NCBI GenBank assembly: GCA_022385755.1 | Contig: MU278351.1 | Coordinates: 994,638-1,058,637, forward strand | Length of the DNA stretch: 64,000 nt | From: Trametopsis cervina | Lineage: Eukaryota; Basidiomycota; Agaricomycetes; Polyporales; Irpicaceae | Direction: 5' to 3' | In this document: one piece after another, positions 45,817-57,852 of the stretch | Layout: every line of letters begins with the position of its first letter | Position numbering within the stretch: position 1 is the stretch's first letter | The notes under the pieces: model-generated | The model's input: only the letters and a program-made list of their open reading frames with translations | The model's database searches: none | What the model was told of the DNA's origin: nothing | Translations under genes and position numbers: made by a program

Positions 45817-48339
45817 ATGGTCACGAGCGTGGATTCTATGCTCAACCCTGCTCTCCAGGGTAGGACGCTGGTGTTGTGCTTTGACGGCACGTCGAATCAA
45901 TACGACGGCGATGTCAGTACAGTATTTCGTGTTGTCTCCTGGGTTGGGACTTACTGAGTACGCATGCATCCCGCAGAATACCAACGTCGTCAAGTTTTAC
46001 TCTCTGCTGAAGAAGGACGCGACTAAGGAGCAGCTATGCTATTACCAGGTACGCCGCGCGAACATTGTTAGGGCATACACGGAGGATAACATCATTTGTA
46101 GCCTGGTATTGGTACCTACTTTCAACCCGGCGTGGTCGCCCCTCTTTTCCAATGGTGTGCGAAGGTCCTGGACGAGGCTGTTGCCTGGTACGTCTATCTC
46201 TTATTGCCGCCGCCGCTACCGCCACCATTCCCACTACTACCAGTATATGCTGATACAACACTCCCCACTGTCAGGTACTTGGATGCACACGTTCGTGGAG
46301 GCTATACCTTTCTCATGCAGAACTGGCGTCCTGGCGACAAGATTTGTATCTTTGGTCAGTCCGTCATCATCGCGGTACTGTACTGTCCAAGTGAAGCTGA
46401 CGTCGACGTCTATCACACAGGGTTCTCCCGTGGCGCCTATACCGCACGCGCTCTTGCAGGGTTCATCCATAAGGTTGGAAGCATTCACTTGGCATATTGA
46501 ACCTTGACGTCGTTCTGACGTCTGCGTATTGTGGCGTTCAGATTGGCCTGCTTCCTAAGGACAATCCCGAGCAGGTCCCGATGGCGTACAAGCTGTTCAA
46601 GAAGACGGACCCTGTGAGTGTGCAGCTCGCGGCTGGCTTCAAGCAGACATTCTCGCGCAGCGTGCAAATTGATTTCGTCGGCGTTTGGTGAGCGCATCTT
46701 CGGGTTTGATGGCAGCATGCCCGGAAGCTGAGCAGTGGCCCTGTTGATAGGGACACGGTTGCGAGCGTCGGGTTGCTCATGAGCAAGACCCTCCCGTTTA
46801 CGACGACAAACACAACAATAAGGGTCTTCCGGCATGCGCTCTCTCTGGACGAGGTATGTGCTGCCCATTTCATACCCGGTGAATGTCATTCTCATCAAAC
46901 AATGACCAGCATCGCGCAAAGTTCCAGCCAAATCTTTACCACCGGCTCTCTCCTGATGCGACACGCACAGTACACGACCTTGAGGCTGAAATGGGCATCG
47001 ACCATCTGAATGGCTCATCCTCTTCATCGCCCTCCTCTTCCCCGGTAACTCAAACCGAGCCGACGTCTCCCACGTCCCCTACCTCTGAAGCACACCTCAA
47101 GGCGCAGCCATCCGTTACAGCCGCTGAGGCCTCTCCGCCAGTGACAAACCGCAAAGTCGGCACCCCGCCAGGCAAGATCCACCCGCGGGGCAAAGGCGAC
47201 GCGTGGCGTCCGTTCCCGAACATCCGTCGGTTTGCGCGTCACGGCAAGCACGACCGTGCGCACGCGGAGAAGATGCACATGAAGTTGAAGAAAAATCAAG
47301 TGCTGCAAAAGGACCTGAGCGCAGTCACGGACCCGAGCGATGACTTTGTCGGGCTGACGGACGTGCTCGAGGTGTGGTTCGCCGGGTGCCATGCTGGTGA
47401 GTGCATCCTCCTTTCTCCTCTTCGTGTTACAGACGGACGGATGGCTGACGGGTTGACTGCACATGTTCCCAGATGTCGGCGGGGGCTCGACGGCGAATGA
47501 CACCCCCCACGCGCTGTCGGACATCCCGCTCCGATGGATGGTTCGTCAGGTCGTACAGGCTCAATGCGGGGTGCAGTTCGACAACGAGGCGCTTTCGCGG
47601 AGCGGCATCCCGCAGAGTACAATTGCCGGCGCCGCGTTTGTCACCGCTGAACCGGCTGCAGCTGGGTCGAAAGGACTCGGCATCGGTGGCGGGGCGGAGG
47701 CGGACTCGGTGCTCTCCGGACGCGACTCGAAGAAGGGGAAGAAGATCCAACCGACTCTGCACTTCTTCGCGGAGCCGAAAGAGAAGAAAGAAGCGTTGAA
47801 GAAGGAGGCGAAGGGGAACGGGTTGGGCGGGACTGCGGTGGATGCACATGGTCAAGGCGCGCCGGGTGCCGGTGGGTCAACGGTTGGGATGACGAAGGAG
47901 GAGCAGCGGGCAGTACGGCGGAGCGAGGAGTCGGACACCAGCATGGCGACAAACAGCTCTGCGGGCACGGCGGAGGACGCACTGGAGCCTATCAACGACG
48001 AGCTGACGAAGAACCGGTGGTGGTGGATCTTGGAGATCGTCCCGACATCCTATACGTACCAGGACGGCAAAGGCGTGTGGCACACTAAGTGGGGGTAAGT
48101 GGTCATTACACTCTCTTTATGCCATTCGTCGTACGGTTTGCTTTGGCAGACAAGATCATGATTCTATGAAAGCACTGACACGACTCGCGGTTGACAGGAT
48201 TCATCTCGGAAAGGGGCGGCACATCCCGGATTACCAGCCCAAGTTCCACGAATCGGTCAAAGAGCGCATGGAGGACAAGGAGCTCGCATACAAACCCAGG
48301 GCGATGTGGAAGGCGAACACGGAGAGCTACGTCTCGTGA
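45817..48339 (+). CDS. DUF2235 (Tle1-type) alpha/beta hydrolase, paralogue 1
   Basis: Ten exons (45817-45912, 45977-46048, 46102-46187, 46275-46354, 46421-46473, 46542-46687, 46751-46853, 46910-47396, 47473-48094, 48198-48339) give 628 residues starting MVTSVDSMLNPALQGRTLVL. The DUF2235 marks are CFDGTSN (21-27), NTNVVK, the nucleophile elbow GFSRGAY with Ser114, DFVGVWDTV with Asp179, and GCHADVGGG with His373. Family knowledge: this fold includes bacterial Tle1 phospholipase effectors; fungal copies are of unknown substrate. Exon 8 carries an insert of about 100 residues rich in Ser/Pro/Thr, and exon 9 an insert of about 115 residues with a charged Lys/Glu-rich part; both are absent from paralogue 2. 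No signal peptide is seen, so it is probably cytosolic. Confidence 0.92.
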
Positions 48340-51168
48340 ACCCGCCGAAAGCCTCTTGTCTACTCTCTCCCAGTTTTTCGCTGTCGTTGCATGCCTGCCA
48401 TCTGGAGCTCGTTACGCTCAACCCTGAATCGTTCGCAAGTATCTTTATCGCTGTATCCTTATTCCTTATCTCAGCGCCCGGCCGGCCGACATCCCTGGAT
48501 TTCCCGCGGTTCCTGAACCTCAATGCAAAGTACTATACGATGTGGCGTGTCTTGTCTGTCCGACCTCGACGGACGCATACGCCTAATACCCTGCCCTCAT
48601 GGTTTCTTTCTTTCTCTTTTTTCATGTTGACGATACGATGACCGGTGCCTGTGACCCACGACTGTGACTACGACTGTTGATGCATTGATGTCTTGTGAAT
48701 GATTTGGAACGTACTCATACCTATGATTGTGTCCTACTAGTGACGCTATGACTCGATGAATATATCTATTCACGATCCGAACGTTGCGGATGAGTTGCTC
48801 GTGTTTGCATGACAAGCCACGTGAGTGTCACATGATCGACGACCAATTTCTTTCGCGTTTCCTGCAATGAGCGCTCGCTCCTCTTTCCACTCAACTGTGC
48901 CAGCATCTGGAGCGAATCGCGGGACACCAGGTGTGGGGACGTATGCTGTGTGGTGTGTATATCATACTGTGCTAGCAGGAACCTTACTCGCATTGAACTT
49001 GAGCAGATGAGACCCCATGTGATCCAGAAGTCGGCTGCCTTTGCTGTTGCTGAGCACAGTGGTGCTCGATCATTCCAACAGCAGATGTTCGAAGGTTGTG
49101 GTTACATCTGAGGTTTCCGAGCATCGTCTATTACCGGCTACTTTGACGTGGTTTGAGTTCCTTCAGCATTCTGGTCGGAGCCATGCCCCGACGGGGATTG
49201 TGAAGGAACCCTGGCCATGCTCATATTGCCCGCAGGATGAGGCTATGTCTGTACAATCGTATGCGACTCATTCCACGGACCTTTTGCGCCCACCAAATCA
49301 TCGATCTCGACTCGAAGTCAATCAAGCTGTCTCTTATAGTGTGCGGGCCACTGTACATTAGGTGCTTCGATTCTGATGTACGGTTTGTGCATTTACTTGG
49401 TTCAAAGAATCGCTGATCTGGAGCGTTGTGATCTAGGTCCCAGAGACAATCAGGCACATGAGCTCGCTGCATCTTTGCCATGTTCATCTCATTTTGCGTT
49501 GATTATCTCTGCTCGGGATATTAATGAATGCTCATGGAGACCGATTAGAATCCATATCCGGGGGAGCATCATAATGACTGATATAGGCAGCCTCACAATA
49601 ACAGTGGCGGATGGTGGCTGGGAACTCGCGTACAACCAAATACTATGCATCTCTAATACCACTGACGGTACATCTTCGTTGGTGTTCACTTTTTTCATCT
49701 GCCCCGCAAAAGCCAAGTCACTTGACTTATGTGCTGTACTTGCCGATACATTAGCCCACCGCGCCGATCCATCGTACCGTCATTATACTGAAATAGAAAC
49801 ATACGCACGGACGCTACGCGCGGTGAGCTCTCCGAAACCTCTGAAGATGATCGGAGTTATATACGAAATGGCAGGGTCTCCCCTTATTCACGAGGTCGTT
49901 GTTGTCTCACACGGTTTTCACGTACAGGTGAATCTGCCTGGCTTTTATCAGCTATCCAGCTACCCCAGCGTTGCGTGACAGGGGAGACACGGCCTATCAC
50001 TCCTTTCCAAACTCTCGCTCGCGTCAGTCGGAGGCTCCCCGTCAGAGAAACGACCCTAGAAATACACGTTTCCATCTGGCATCAGAACCTTCTTCTAGTG
50101 GCCGAATTACGAACCACAGGTGTTATTGCATCTAGTTGCGGTGTAGAAAGGGCTCCGATGTCGGACTCACCGAGCATCCTTGACAAAGCTCCAAGCGTCC
50201 CGGGCCACTCGAGATGAATACGATGTTGAACAATGCATTTTTAAGCAAGTGGAAAGAAGATCTAGCCAGGTGTTTGCAGTACAGTGGAGCCTATGAAAGT
50301 ACCCTGTACGACACAGGAATATGGATATATGAGACGCCCGGCGCGTCTGCTCTATGTTATCCTCTAGACAGGCCGAACGCAAGAATCTATCGTGCGTGGG
50401 GTGGTCGCACAAGCACAGCATATGGATCTCTGCCCATCTGTAGGGCACTCCCGAGTTCCTGATCGGATTAACTATAGCATAAGGACCGCTCATTGGCCAG
50501 CTTCACGCTGCAAAGACAGGGGAGCGCTAATTGAAACTCTACTTTCCCTGTACATATGATCGGACTGGACTTTCGGGCACGAATTCGGGGCTGTGTCTCG
50601 GCATTCGCCCAGGACACAGACCCCACTAACCTACAACTCACATTCTCTCAAAGCACAAGCTCTGATGTTTTGACATGACCATGCTCTCCGAGTACAGTGG
50701 CCTCTACTGACCCTTAAATTCTATAGGGAAGGATAGACAGCCGGAGTTGGCATGTGGTGCACAGCTGTACGATTGTGCGAAGAATATTGTCGAGGGTACA
50801 GACAATGTCCAAAATTTGCGTTCCGGTGCGTCGCTTGTCAAAGCAGGTCTGAGGTCTGAGGCGGTGGCCGCCGTGACTTGACGATTGCCATATGCGCATC
50901 CACGATCACACAGCTTTACTCAAACTGGTGTGAACAAGTCCACCGGTTGACACTTTCTACTGTCTTCTTCGCTAACCTCATCTGTCAGTACATCGTATAG
51001 AAGCTCTGTGTCGCTCGCAAGGGTTGTATGGCTGGATCATGCATCACCTTTCCCGTAAGATCTCAACTATAAAGCTGCCAGTGAGTCGACCGGATAGAAT
51101 GCCACCACTCTCTCTTTCTCTGACATAAACCCACCAACAGTTCTTGATAGCAAACCCAAAGCAACACA
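48340..51168. other. 2.8 kb between the two DUF2235 genes
   Basis: The space holds the 3' flank of paralogue 1 and the promoter of paralogue 2. Several ORFs occur; the only one with a protein-like pattern is at 49574-49978 (listed separately). No DUF2235 fragment, transposase or RNA gene was recognised. Confidence 0.4.
49574..49978 (+). CDS. Possible small hypothetical gene
   Basis: An ATG-started frame of 134 codons begins MTDIGSLTITVADGGWEL and contains alternating hydrophobic segments and a helix-like stretch (LDLCAVLADTLAHRADPSY, then ETYARTLRAV). It may continue through a donor at about 49929 (GTGAATC) into frames that run to 50217. I recognise no family, and codon choice does not clearly separate it from chance. 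It could be a lineage-specific gene or a decayed one. Confidence 0.28.
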   Translation: MTDIGSLTITVADGGWELAYNQILCISNTTDGTSSLVFTFFICPAKAKSLDLCAVLADTLAHRADPSYRHYTEIETYARTLRAVSSPKPLKMIGVIYEMAGSPLIHEVVVVSHGFHVQVNLPGFYQLSSYPSVA

Positions 51169-52925
51169 ATGGATTTCGGCGTAACGTCCACAACATCAAC
51201 AAGTTTGTCTCAGGGCAAGACATTGGTCCTGTGCTTTGACGGGACGTCAAATCGGTACAGTAAGATGGTGTGTAGTATGGCTTAGCTCCCACATACAGAA
51301 TACCCTTACTTCTACTTTTGCAGAACACTAACGTTGTCAAGATCTACTCTTATTTGGTGAAAGATACCGATTCACAGGTTATGTATTATCAAGTGTGTAT
51401 ATGCACATCTTATCCAGGGATAGAGGCTAACACCTCCCAAAGCCTGGCGTGGGTACCTACCTTCAGCCTGGCGCTGTCTCTCCTTTCTTCCAATGGGGTG
51501 CAAAAATCCTGGACCAGGCAGTTGCATGGTACGTTTCAATCGTATAAAATTTGCAGCCAACGTATAGATCTTCTGCCTAATAATAGGTTCTTGGATGACC
51601 ATGTTCGAGGTGGCTATACATTCCTTATGCAAAACTGGCGTCTTGGAGATAAGATCTGTATCTTTGGTCAGTCCGTTGTCCATGCCTTTCCATTTCCCTG
51701 CTACTACATGGTACAGTTGAAGAAAAGCTAACACATCTACAGGATTTTCCCGTGGTGCCTACACCGCACGCGCTCTCGCGGGGCTCATCCACAAGGTACT
51801 TGGCCTCGACTATAGTGCAAGTTTTTCACGGTATATTCATTGCCTATTAGGTAGGCTTGCTCCCCAAGGATAATCCGGAACAGGTCCCGATGGCGTATAA
51901 GCTGTATAAAAATAAGAATCCTTCCGGTGATGAGTTAGCGGAAGGGTTCAAGACTACCTACTGCCGCACAGTCTCTATTGATTTCATTGGTGTATGGTAG
52001 GGTTGTTATAATCATGCAGTGCATAGTAACTGAAGTTTAATTGCGATAGGGATACGGTAGAAAGTGTTGGCCTACTTCGGAAAAAGACATTACCGTTCAG
52101 CTCCAGTAATGCGGCGATCAAAGTATTTCGACATGCGCTATCTTTAGATGATGTATGTCCACCAGCCTCTCAATGTTTGTGCTAGCCTCTTGACTAATAT
52201 ATTGGGCTGAGTAGCGTCGAGCGAAGTTTAGACCTACCCTCTATCATCGCTCGTCTCCAAATGCGAAGGATAAATCGCACAACAGTCTCTTCGGCCAGTA
52301 CGCCAGCACCAATACCTCAAGGGTCTCAAAGCCCAGTTTGGAAGGAGATGTAAGAGAAGTATGGTTTGCAGGTTGTCATAGTGGTGAGTCTCATACCAAG
52401 TTAAAATATGGATTGGGGTATTGCGAGCACTACTGCAGCTGACGGCATATAGATGTTGGAGGGGGCTCGACTCTGTCCACTGCCTACCCTGCATTATCGA
52501 ATGTATCCCTCTATTGGATGATACGAGAGGCCGTCGGTGCACAGTGTGGCATCTTGTTCAGGAATGATATTCTCGCGATGGCCCAAGCGGCACAAGGAGC
52601 CACTGACCCAGATGCACTGGAGACATTACACGACCCATTAAAGGAGAACGCTCTTTGGTGGCTCTTAGAATGTGTACCCACGCCGTACATGTACCAAGAT
52701 GCAAATCGCCAGTGGCAACGCAAGTGGGGGTTAGTGGAATTTGTTTTATTACACCTCCCATTGTGTTGATGACTTTCCCCATTCAATAGCTTCAACTGGG
52801 GACGTGGCAGACATATACAGGAAGAAAAACCACTGTTCCATGAATCGGTGAAGTACCGCATGTATATGAGGGAATACAAGCCGAGCGCAATATGGCGGGA
52901 ATACAATGAAGAATATGTATGGTGA
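51169..52925 (+). CDS. DUF2235 (Tle1-type) alpha/beta hydrolase, paralogue 2
   Basis: Ten exons (51169-51267, 51324-51392, 51443-51528, 51587-51666, 51743-51795, 51851-51996, 52050-52152, 52215-52383, 52453-52729, 52790-52925) give 405 residues starting MDFGVTSTTSTSLSQGKT. It carries CFDGTSN, GFSRGAY (Ser114), DFIGVWDTV and GCHSDVGGG (His267), so the Ser-Asp-His set looks complete. All nine introns sit at the same places and phases as in paralogue 1, and exons 3-7 have identical lengths (86, 80, 53, 146, 103 nt). It lacks both low-complexity inserts of paralogue 1 and is closer to the compact family core. Both lie in the same orientation 2.8 kb apart, so a tandem duplication is the simplest origin. 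Substrate unknown. Confidence 0.92.
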
Positions 52926-53378
52926 ACGTCATCTTCCTCAGCTATACTTCCTTTACTCTATATTAGATATCTTTATCACTGTACTGTCTCGTCGAGACTT
53001 GTTTCCTTTCTGGCTATAGATAACATGCACACCGCACCACCAACCCCGTTTGTATGTCCGCCCTCACTATACCCGTGGATATGCTCAATCCGTTCCAGGA
53101 CATGACCTCTATTCTAATACCTTGAAGCTGTCATTTGTCGATATCTGTTTCCGGGAGGAGACAGTTATTGTTGTACACCTTCTGCCATTGATTCTATTTT
53201 AGTTCGCCGCTTAGTATGACAGCAAATGAAAGAACAGATTGAATGTATTTTATGGGATGTAGTCCTATCTCTAATCATGTCTCCAATGTATCAATTGCGT
53301 GCGATTCTGTGCTCACATCACTCCCCACGGCTACACTTCTAGGAGCAGTCTGGCGCCGTCGCCCTCATCCAGGTCGCC
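52926..53378. other. Intergenic, DUF2235 paralogue 2 to dehydrogenase
   Basis: The 453-bp spacer carries the 3' flank of one gene and the promoter of the next, both on the plus strand. No ORF or repeat of note. Confidence 0.4.
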
Positions 53379-54971
53379 ATGTTAGATGCCCTTGCTGCCC
53401 GCCTGCGCGGCCCTCACCCGCGCTGCCCATCACCAGCGGTCCTGACTCTAGAAGAGTTAGACAATGTAACGTACGGCAGCATCGACATGGTGGACGCGAT
53501 ACCAAGGCAGCCGACTCATAGAGGGTACGCAGTGGTAGGAGGATCTGGGTGGATGGCAAGGTCCTGTCTTCTGATCCTCTTCATCCGCTCAAGCTAATCT
53601 TGAGCATACTGATCTGTCCCTTCTTGTGTGGTTTGTTTGCACAGTTATCTTGTGAGACTACTCTTGCTCCGTGGCGAGACCTCCATCCGTGTCGTCGACA
53701 TTCAGCCTCCTGCCCCCGCACTCCTCAACCAATCAGGCGTGACATACGTGCACACAGACATCACCTCCCTGCCTGCCGTAGAGGCTGCGCTTCTCGCACC
53801 GTTTCACATGCCAGCCACGGGCAAAGAAGTGCGGGTGTCGGTGGTATATCACTGCGCAGCCATCATCCGCTTCTGGGAACGCGCATCATATACCTACCAT
53901 ACAAGCTACCGTGTGAATGTCCTAGGAACACAGAACGTGCTCGACGTTGCGCGTCGGTTGGCTGCTCCTGGGGAGCCGAATCCAATCGTGATCTATACAT
54001 CTTCAGCAGATGTCGTTCTTCCCCGCCCAAGATTCATGAAGTTGGGGAAGGACTACACGACGTGGCCTTACAATACTGTGGTTGTGAGTGATGGGGATCC
54101 ACCATTGGGCGGGGCGACGAGTGCGGGTTGCTATGTGCGGTCGAAGGCCGAGGCGGAGAAGCTAGTGGTGGAGGCGAATGGCAAAGGACTTCGCACGGGC
54201 GTGCTGCGGCCTGGACAGTAAGTTCACTATTGGTCGCTGAAAAGCACCCACTGAACGGGGCTGTACATAGAACCATCATCGGCCCAAACGACCGACTGCT
54301 TACCAGCACCCTGATGATGCCGCGAGTGCCTGTATGGGACAAAGAATGGGCCCATACGGATGTGTGCGTGTGGGATTCTGTGGCTGCGCACCTTCTGTTG
54401 GAGGACGCGCTCCAGCATCGTCCTCAAGAAGTCGCTGGGCAGGCGTTCCTGATAAGTGGCGACGGTCCACCGTGGACGATGCGAGAGACGCGTAACGCTA
54501 TCAAAGTTCGTGCGCAAGGGTTTTCGTGGATATTGGTATAGCTGCTAACCAGAGGCTTCATTAGCATTATTCGTCCAAAGATCTCGTCTTTAAAGATTTA
54601 CCTGTTCTACTAATTTACGTCCTCGCCCACCTCATTGAGGGTTTCCTCTGGTCACGATATTACGTCCTACTCCCGATCTTCCTTCTGTTCCACGGATCTA
54701 AACCGAATCTCACACCGAGATGGATGGGCGACGCTGTGTTTCTGCAGCCGAGTACTCTGGAGTACATGCGTGACGTCGTTATTGATGACTCGAGGGCAAG
54801 GAAGGTGCTCGGGTAGGCGTATTTGTGTACTTTCTCGGTATAATTAACTAATCCTGCTTTTTACCGTGTAGGTACCGTCCCCTCTGGTCAACTGCGCAAG
54901 CTATTCGGTATACAGTTGAGCAGCTCGAGTCGGGTTCTGTGAAGGCAGAGCACGGTCTCAAAGTCAAATGA
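53379..54971 (+). CDS. 3-beta-hydroxysteroid dehydrogenase / sterol C4-decarboxylase-like (ERG26 type)
   Basis: Exons 53379-53560, 53645-54217, 54271-54505, 54565-54812 and 54872-54971 give 445 residues. An N-terminal extension of about 45 residues precedes the Rossmann motif GYAVVGGSGWMASYLVRLL. Further family marks are VVDIQPP (acidic residue after strand 2), HTDITS, YHCAAIIRF, the catalytic YVRSK (Tyr-x3-Lys), and RPGQTIIGPNDRLL. A hydrophobic segment (LLIYVLAHLIEGF, VLLPIFLLF) close to the C-terminus would anchor it in the ER membrane, as in NSDHL/ERG26. The reaction class is NAD(P)-dependent oxidation of a 3-beta-hydroxysteroid, possibly sterol-4-alpha-carboxylate in ergosterol synthesis. 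It may be a paralogue and not ERG26 itself; the extended N-terminus is unusual. Confidence 0.85.
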
Positions 54972-55421
54972 GCGGCGCCAGGACATTGCAATGTGAGTTT
55001 AGCGAGAACATCCTGGCAAGGGAGGGCATTAGCGGAGCAAGAATCTTGTTACGACGCCAGAGACTGACCTTACTCGTTCTGATATAGCTTGAATATCGCG
55101 ACTGCCACAAGTAGTCCTATCGTGCAATATAAATGTATTTTACAACAGGACCAACCCATCGTCACGCTGATTCTTTTCAAGCTATTACTAAACACACAGC
55201 AAGCATGTACGGGAGATAGGGGAGGGGGTGGGTGGTGGTTCCGACTGGTGGGTATCATCCTCTTATAATGAAAGGGGGCTGAGTAAGCTTGAACGAACGA
55301 AGGAGAAAAATAAATAATATGATGGGGTCTTCAGTGGCGTTGATACGAGGTTAAGACATCCTGTGTCTTCGGCTTAGATATCGTGTTCGTGGATCTGATG
55401 GGATGGGAAGCCTACGGCAGC
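54972..55421. other. Intergenic between convergent genes
   Basis: 450 bp between the dehydrogenase stop and the MAPKK stop. It contains a G-rich stretch near 55215-55235 (GGGGAGGGGGTGGGTGG) that could form a G-quadruplex in the plus strand. No gene is seen. Confidence 0.4.
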
Positions 55422-57018
55422 TCAGAACGTGGATGCCCAAGCTTTAAGATCAATAGTTGGACCTCTTGATGTTTCAATCCACGAGTGGTTCTATGTAGCC
55501 ACGTTTGAGAACGGATCAGTTACCACAGGACGAGGGGAATGGCTACTCACGAGAAGATCCTTCGGCGTTTTCCTCGCAAGAGGATCCTTCAATAAACAAC
55601 TGTCCACGAAGTCCTCAGCTTCCGTTGGGAACCGACCCTCTGGAGTGAGACGCGGCGCCGGTTCGTTGACGATGTGCTGCAGCAGTTCTAGAATACTCAT
55701 CGTCATCCCACCGCCCTGCAAACTGACACCTTTGCTCTTTCGCCGCTTCTTCTTATCCCGCTTCTCCTTCTCCTTCTTCATCTCCTCCGCAGAATGCAAT
55801 GTCAGATTGCTAGGGCGGGTGGTAGGTGAAAGTGTGCTTTCGAAATCGGACAGGTCGGAGTCGTCTGACGCTGATTCTGCGAATGGGAAGCGACCAAGCG
55901 CGAGTTCTATCAGTGAGATTCCCAGAGACCATACATCGGATTTGACAGTGTACTGTGCTCCTTGAATACGCTCCGGCTGTGAGAAGAAACATCAGTCACA
56001 GCGTATTTCGAAAATCAATGGGGATACTGACGCTCATGTAAGTGGATGTACCGACAAAGGTGTCGGCAATGGAGTTGATAAGCTCGCCGGAAACACCAAA
56101 ATCACAAATCTTGATTTGGCCTTGGGAGTTAAACAAGATGTTCGACGGCTTGATATCTGGAGACGACGCGTCATTCAAACAGCCGACAGTGGTAAGTGAT
56201 CACACATGGCTTACCGCGATGTATTATGCGGTGTACATCATACAGATATGTCAAACCCTCCAGCACAGCCAAAGCCACCTTGCCAACGACTTCAATGTCA
56301 ATCGGTCCAATCTTCTTGTATATGCCGTCTAGTGAGCCCTTGTCCATGAACTCCATACATATGCAGATGTTGGGGTCGGATATAAACGCGCCGTAGAAGG
56401 AGATGATATATTGGGAGCTGCAGTCGTGCATGATCTGAAGTTCACGTAGTATCTGCTTCCGCACTGACGGCTTCGCATCGATTAAGACGATCTGAGAGTC
56501 ATGTGTCAGTAACATGGATTTCGACCAGTGCCGCTGAAAGGCTACGAGAGAACGCGCACCTTTTTCGCCATAACAGTATTTGTAGGAACATGTTGCACTT
56601 TCTTCACGCTACCTCCATTGCCCTGACCCAGCTCCTGTAAATCCTTCAAGTCCTCGTTCCGAAGATCACGATAGCTGTGTTCAGAGTTTATCTCGAGGTT
56701 CGCAAGAGTAGAGGATAGCGTAGAGTGATAGTTCGCTTTCGACGCGGATGCCACTCCTGTTGCTGGAGCTGAATTGGGGGCACCGATGGACAATAAGTTA
56801 CTGTCGCCGTCGGTGGCAGCGTTGGACGAGGGTACTTTGGGCGCGGCCAGCTTCATGGGAGGCGGCCGCTTCTTGCCCCCAGCCGCAGGAGCTGGGGCCG
56901 CACGCGTTGCGGCTGGCTGTTGTTCGGCTGTAGGAGAGGGAGCTTTCGCGACATCGAGCTGTAAAGCCTTGAAGTTACGCTTCTTGCGGATAGGTGCAGC
57001 GGGGGCGGGGGTCGCCAT
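55422..57018 (-). CDS. STE7-family MAP kinase kinase
   Basis: Exons 56560-57018, 56215-56491, 56032-56156, 55551-55976 and 55422-55490 give 451 residues. An Ala/Pro-rich N-terminus of about 120 residues is followed by the kinase domain: [12 protein letters not shown] (Gly loop), VMAKK (Lys), [23 protein letters not shown] (244-251), DFGVSGEL (264-271) and the activation loop S274-I-A-D-T278 before [11 protein letters not shown]. The Ser-x-A-x-Thr pair is the MAPKK phosphorylation site. The sequence is closest in pattern to fungal pheromone-pathway MAPKKs (Ste7/Fuz7). A Lys/Arg/Glu-rich insert ([20 protein letters not shown]) lies between subdomains X and XI. The gene converges on the dehydrogenase and diverges from the transporter. 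Confidence 0.93.
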
Positions 57019-57852
57019 AGTCGAATTCTCAGTACAAGCTGGGTGCTACCGAACCCAAAGGATATTCCTTGCTAGGGTTTGCTGGGCCGAGTGAGGAGGA
57101 CGTGGGTAGACGTAAGACTAGGGAGTGACAGAAGAGGTTGTGGCCGGCGGCTTGGCGCTAATAGAGGAGGCGCTTGAAGAAAGTCTGATCGGACATCGCG
57201 CGGTCTCCTGAGGCCATTGTCTCAAACATCTCACTCGCGCTACTTGCTCGAAGTAAGAACGCAGGCATTGTTGGTACAAACCCTGCTGATATTCTGTCTC
57301 GAGCCTCCAAAGTTCGTGGGTTATGACCAGATGAGCCTATTGTCGCAATTTGTGCGTGTGACAGGATGTCAGCATGACTATCGTCAGGGGGTCCAACCTT
57401 GTAAATCTGGTGGGACAAGCTGGCTGCAAATAGTCATCTTCACTACCTTCGCGTCTAATTGAGATGAACTGGAGAAGATTCATTTACGAGATAAATTTGT
57501 GAGCGGTATGTCTTTTACGTATTGTATCATATACAGATTTTCAAGCCATTGATGAAACCGCGGTGAGATCAAAAACAAGCTAGAGATCTCCTCTAAATAC
57601 AGAATTTGCTCAGCCTTGCACAGCGAACTGCAGATGTGGCCAACGGAAAGGATAGGCGGGATTTACCAAATATGGTGACCGACATATTCCCACGCCACAA
57701 AGCTGCATGTGTCCGTCCAGGCCCTCCCTGTTTTGATACTGGCGCCCAACTTGTTGACTCACTGAGCGCCATCGCGTCCTCGCAGTCTTTATATATTCCC
57801 CTGATGTGCAGCTTCCACTGGACTGAATCCCTTGTCACGCTCACAGTTGCTA
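57019..57852. other. Divergent promoter region MAPKK / MFS transporter
   Basis: 834 bp between two divergent start codons. It includes a possible tiny gene on the minus strand (57158-57437, listed separately). Nothing else is recognised. Confidence 0.4.
57158..57437 (-). CDS. Possible 72-residue spliced small protein
   Basis: Exons 57398-57437 and 57158-57336 join in phase over a 61-bp GT..AG intron to a 72-residue frame starting MTICSQLVPPDLQ and ending SDQTFFKRLLY. It has a central hydrophobic stretch (FVPTMPAFLLRA). I recognise no family. It lies alone in the divergent promoter space, so it may be a small gene missed by ORF length cut-offs or a chance frame. Confidence 0.28.

Noticed and set aside
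45817..52925. Recent transfer of DUF2235 genes from bacteria
   Set aside because: Both genes carry nine spliceosomal introns at shared positions, so they have a long eukaryotic history; any transfer would be ancient.
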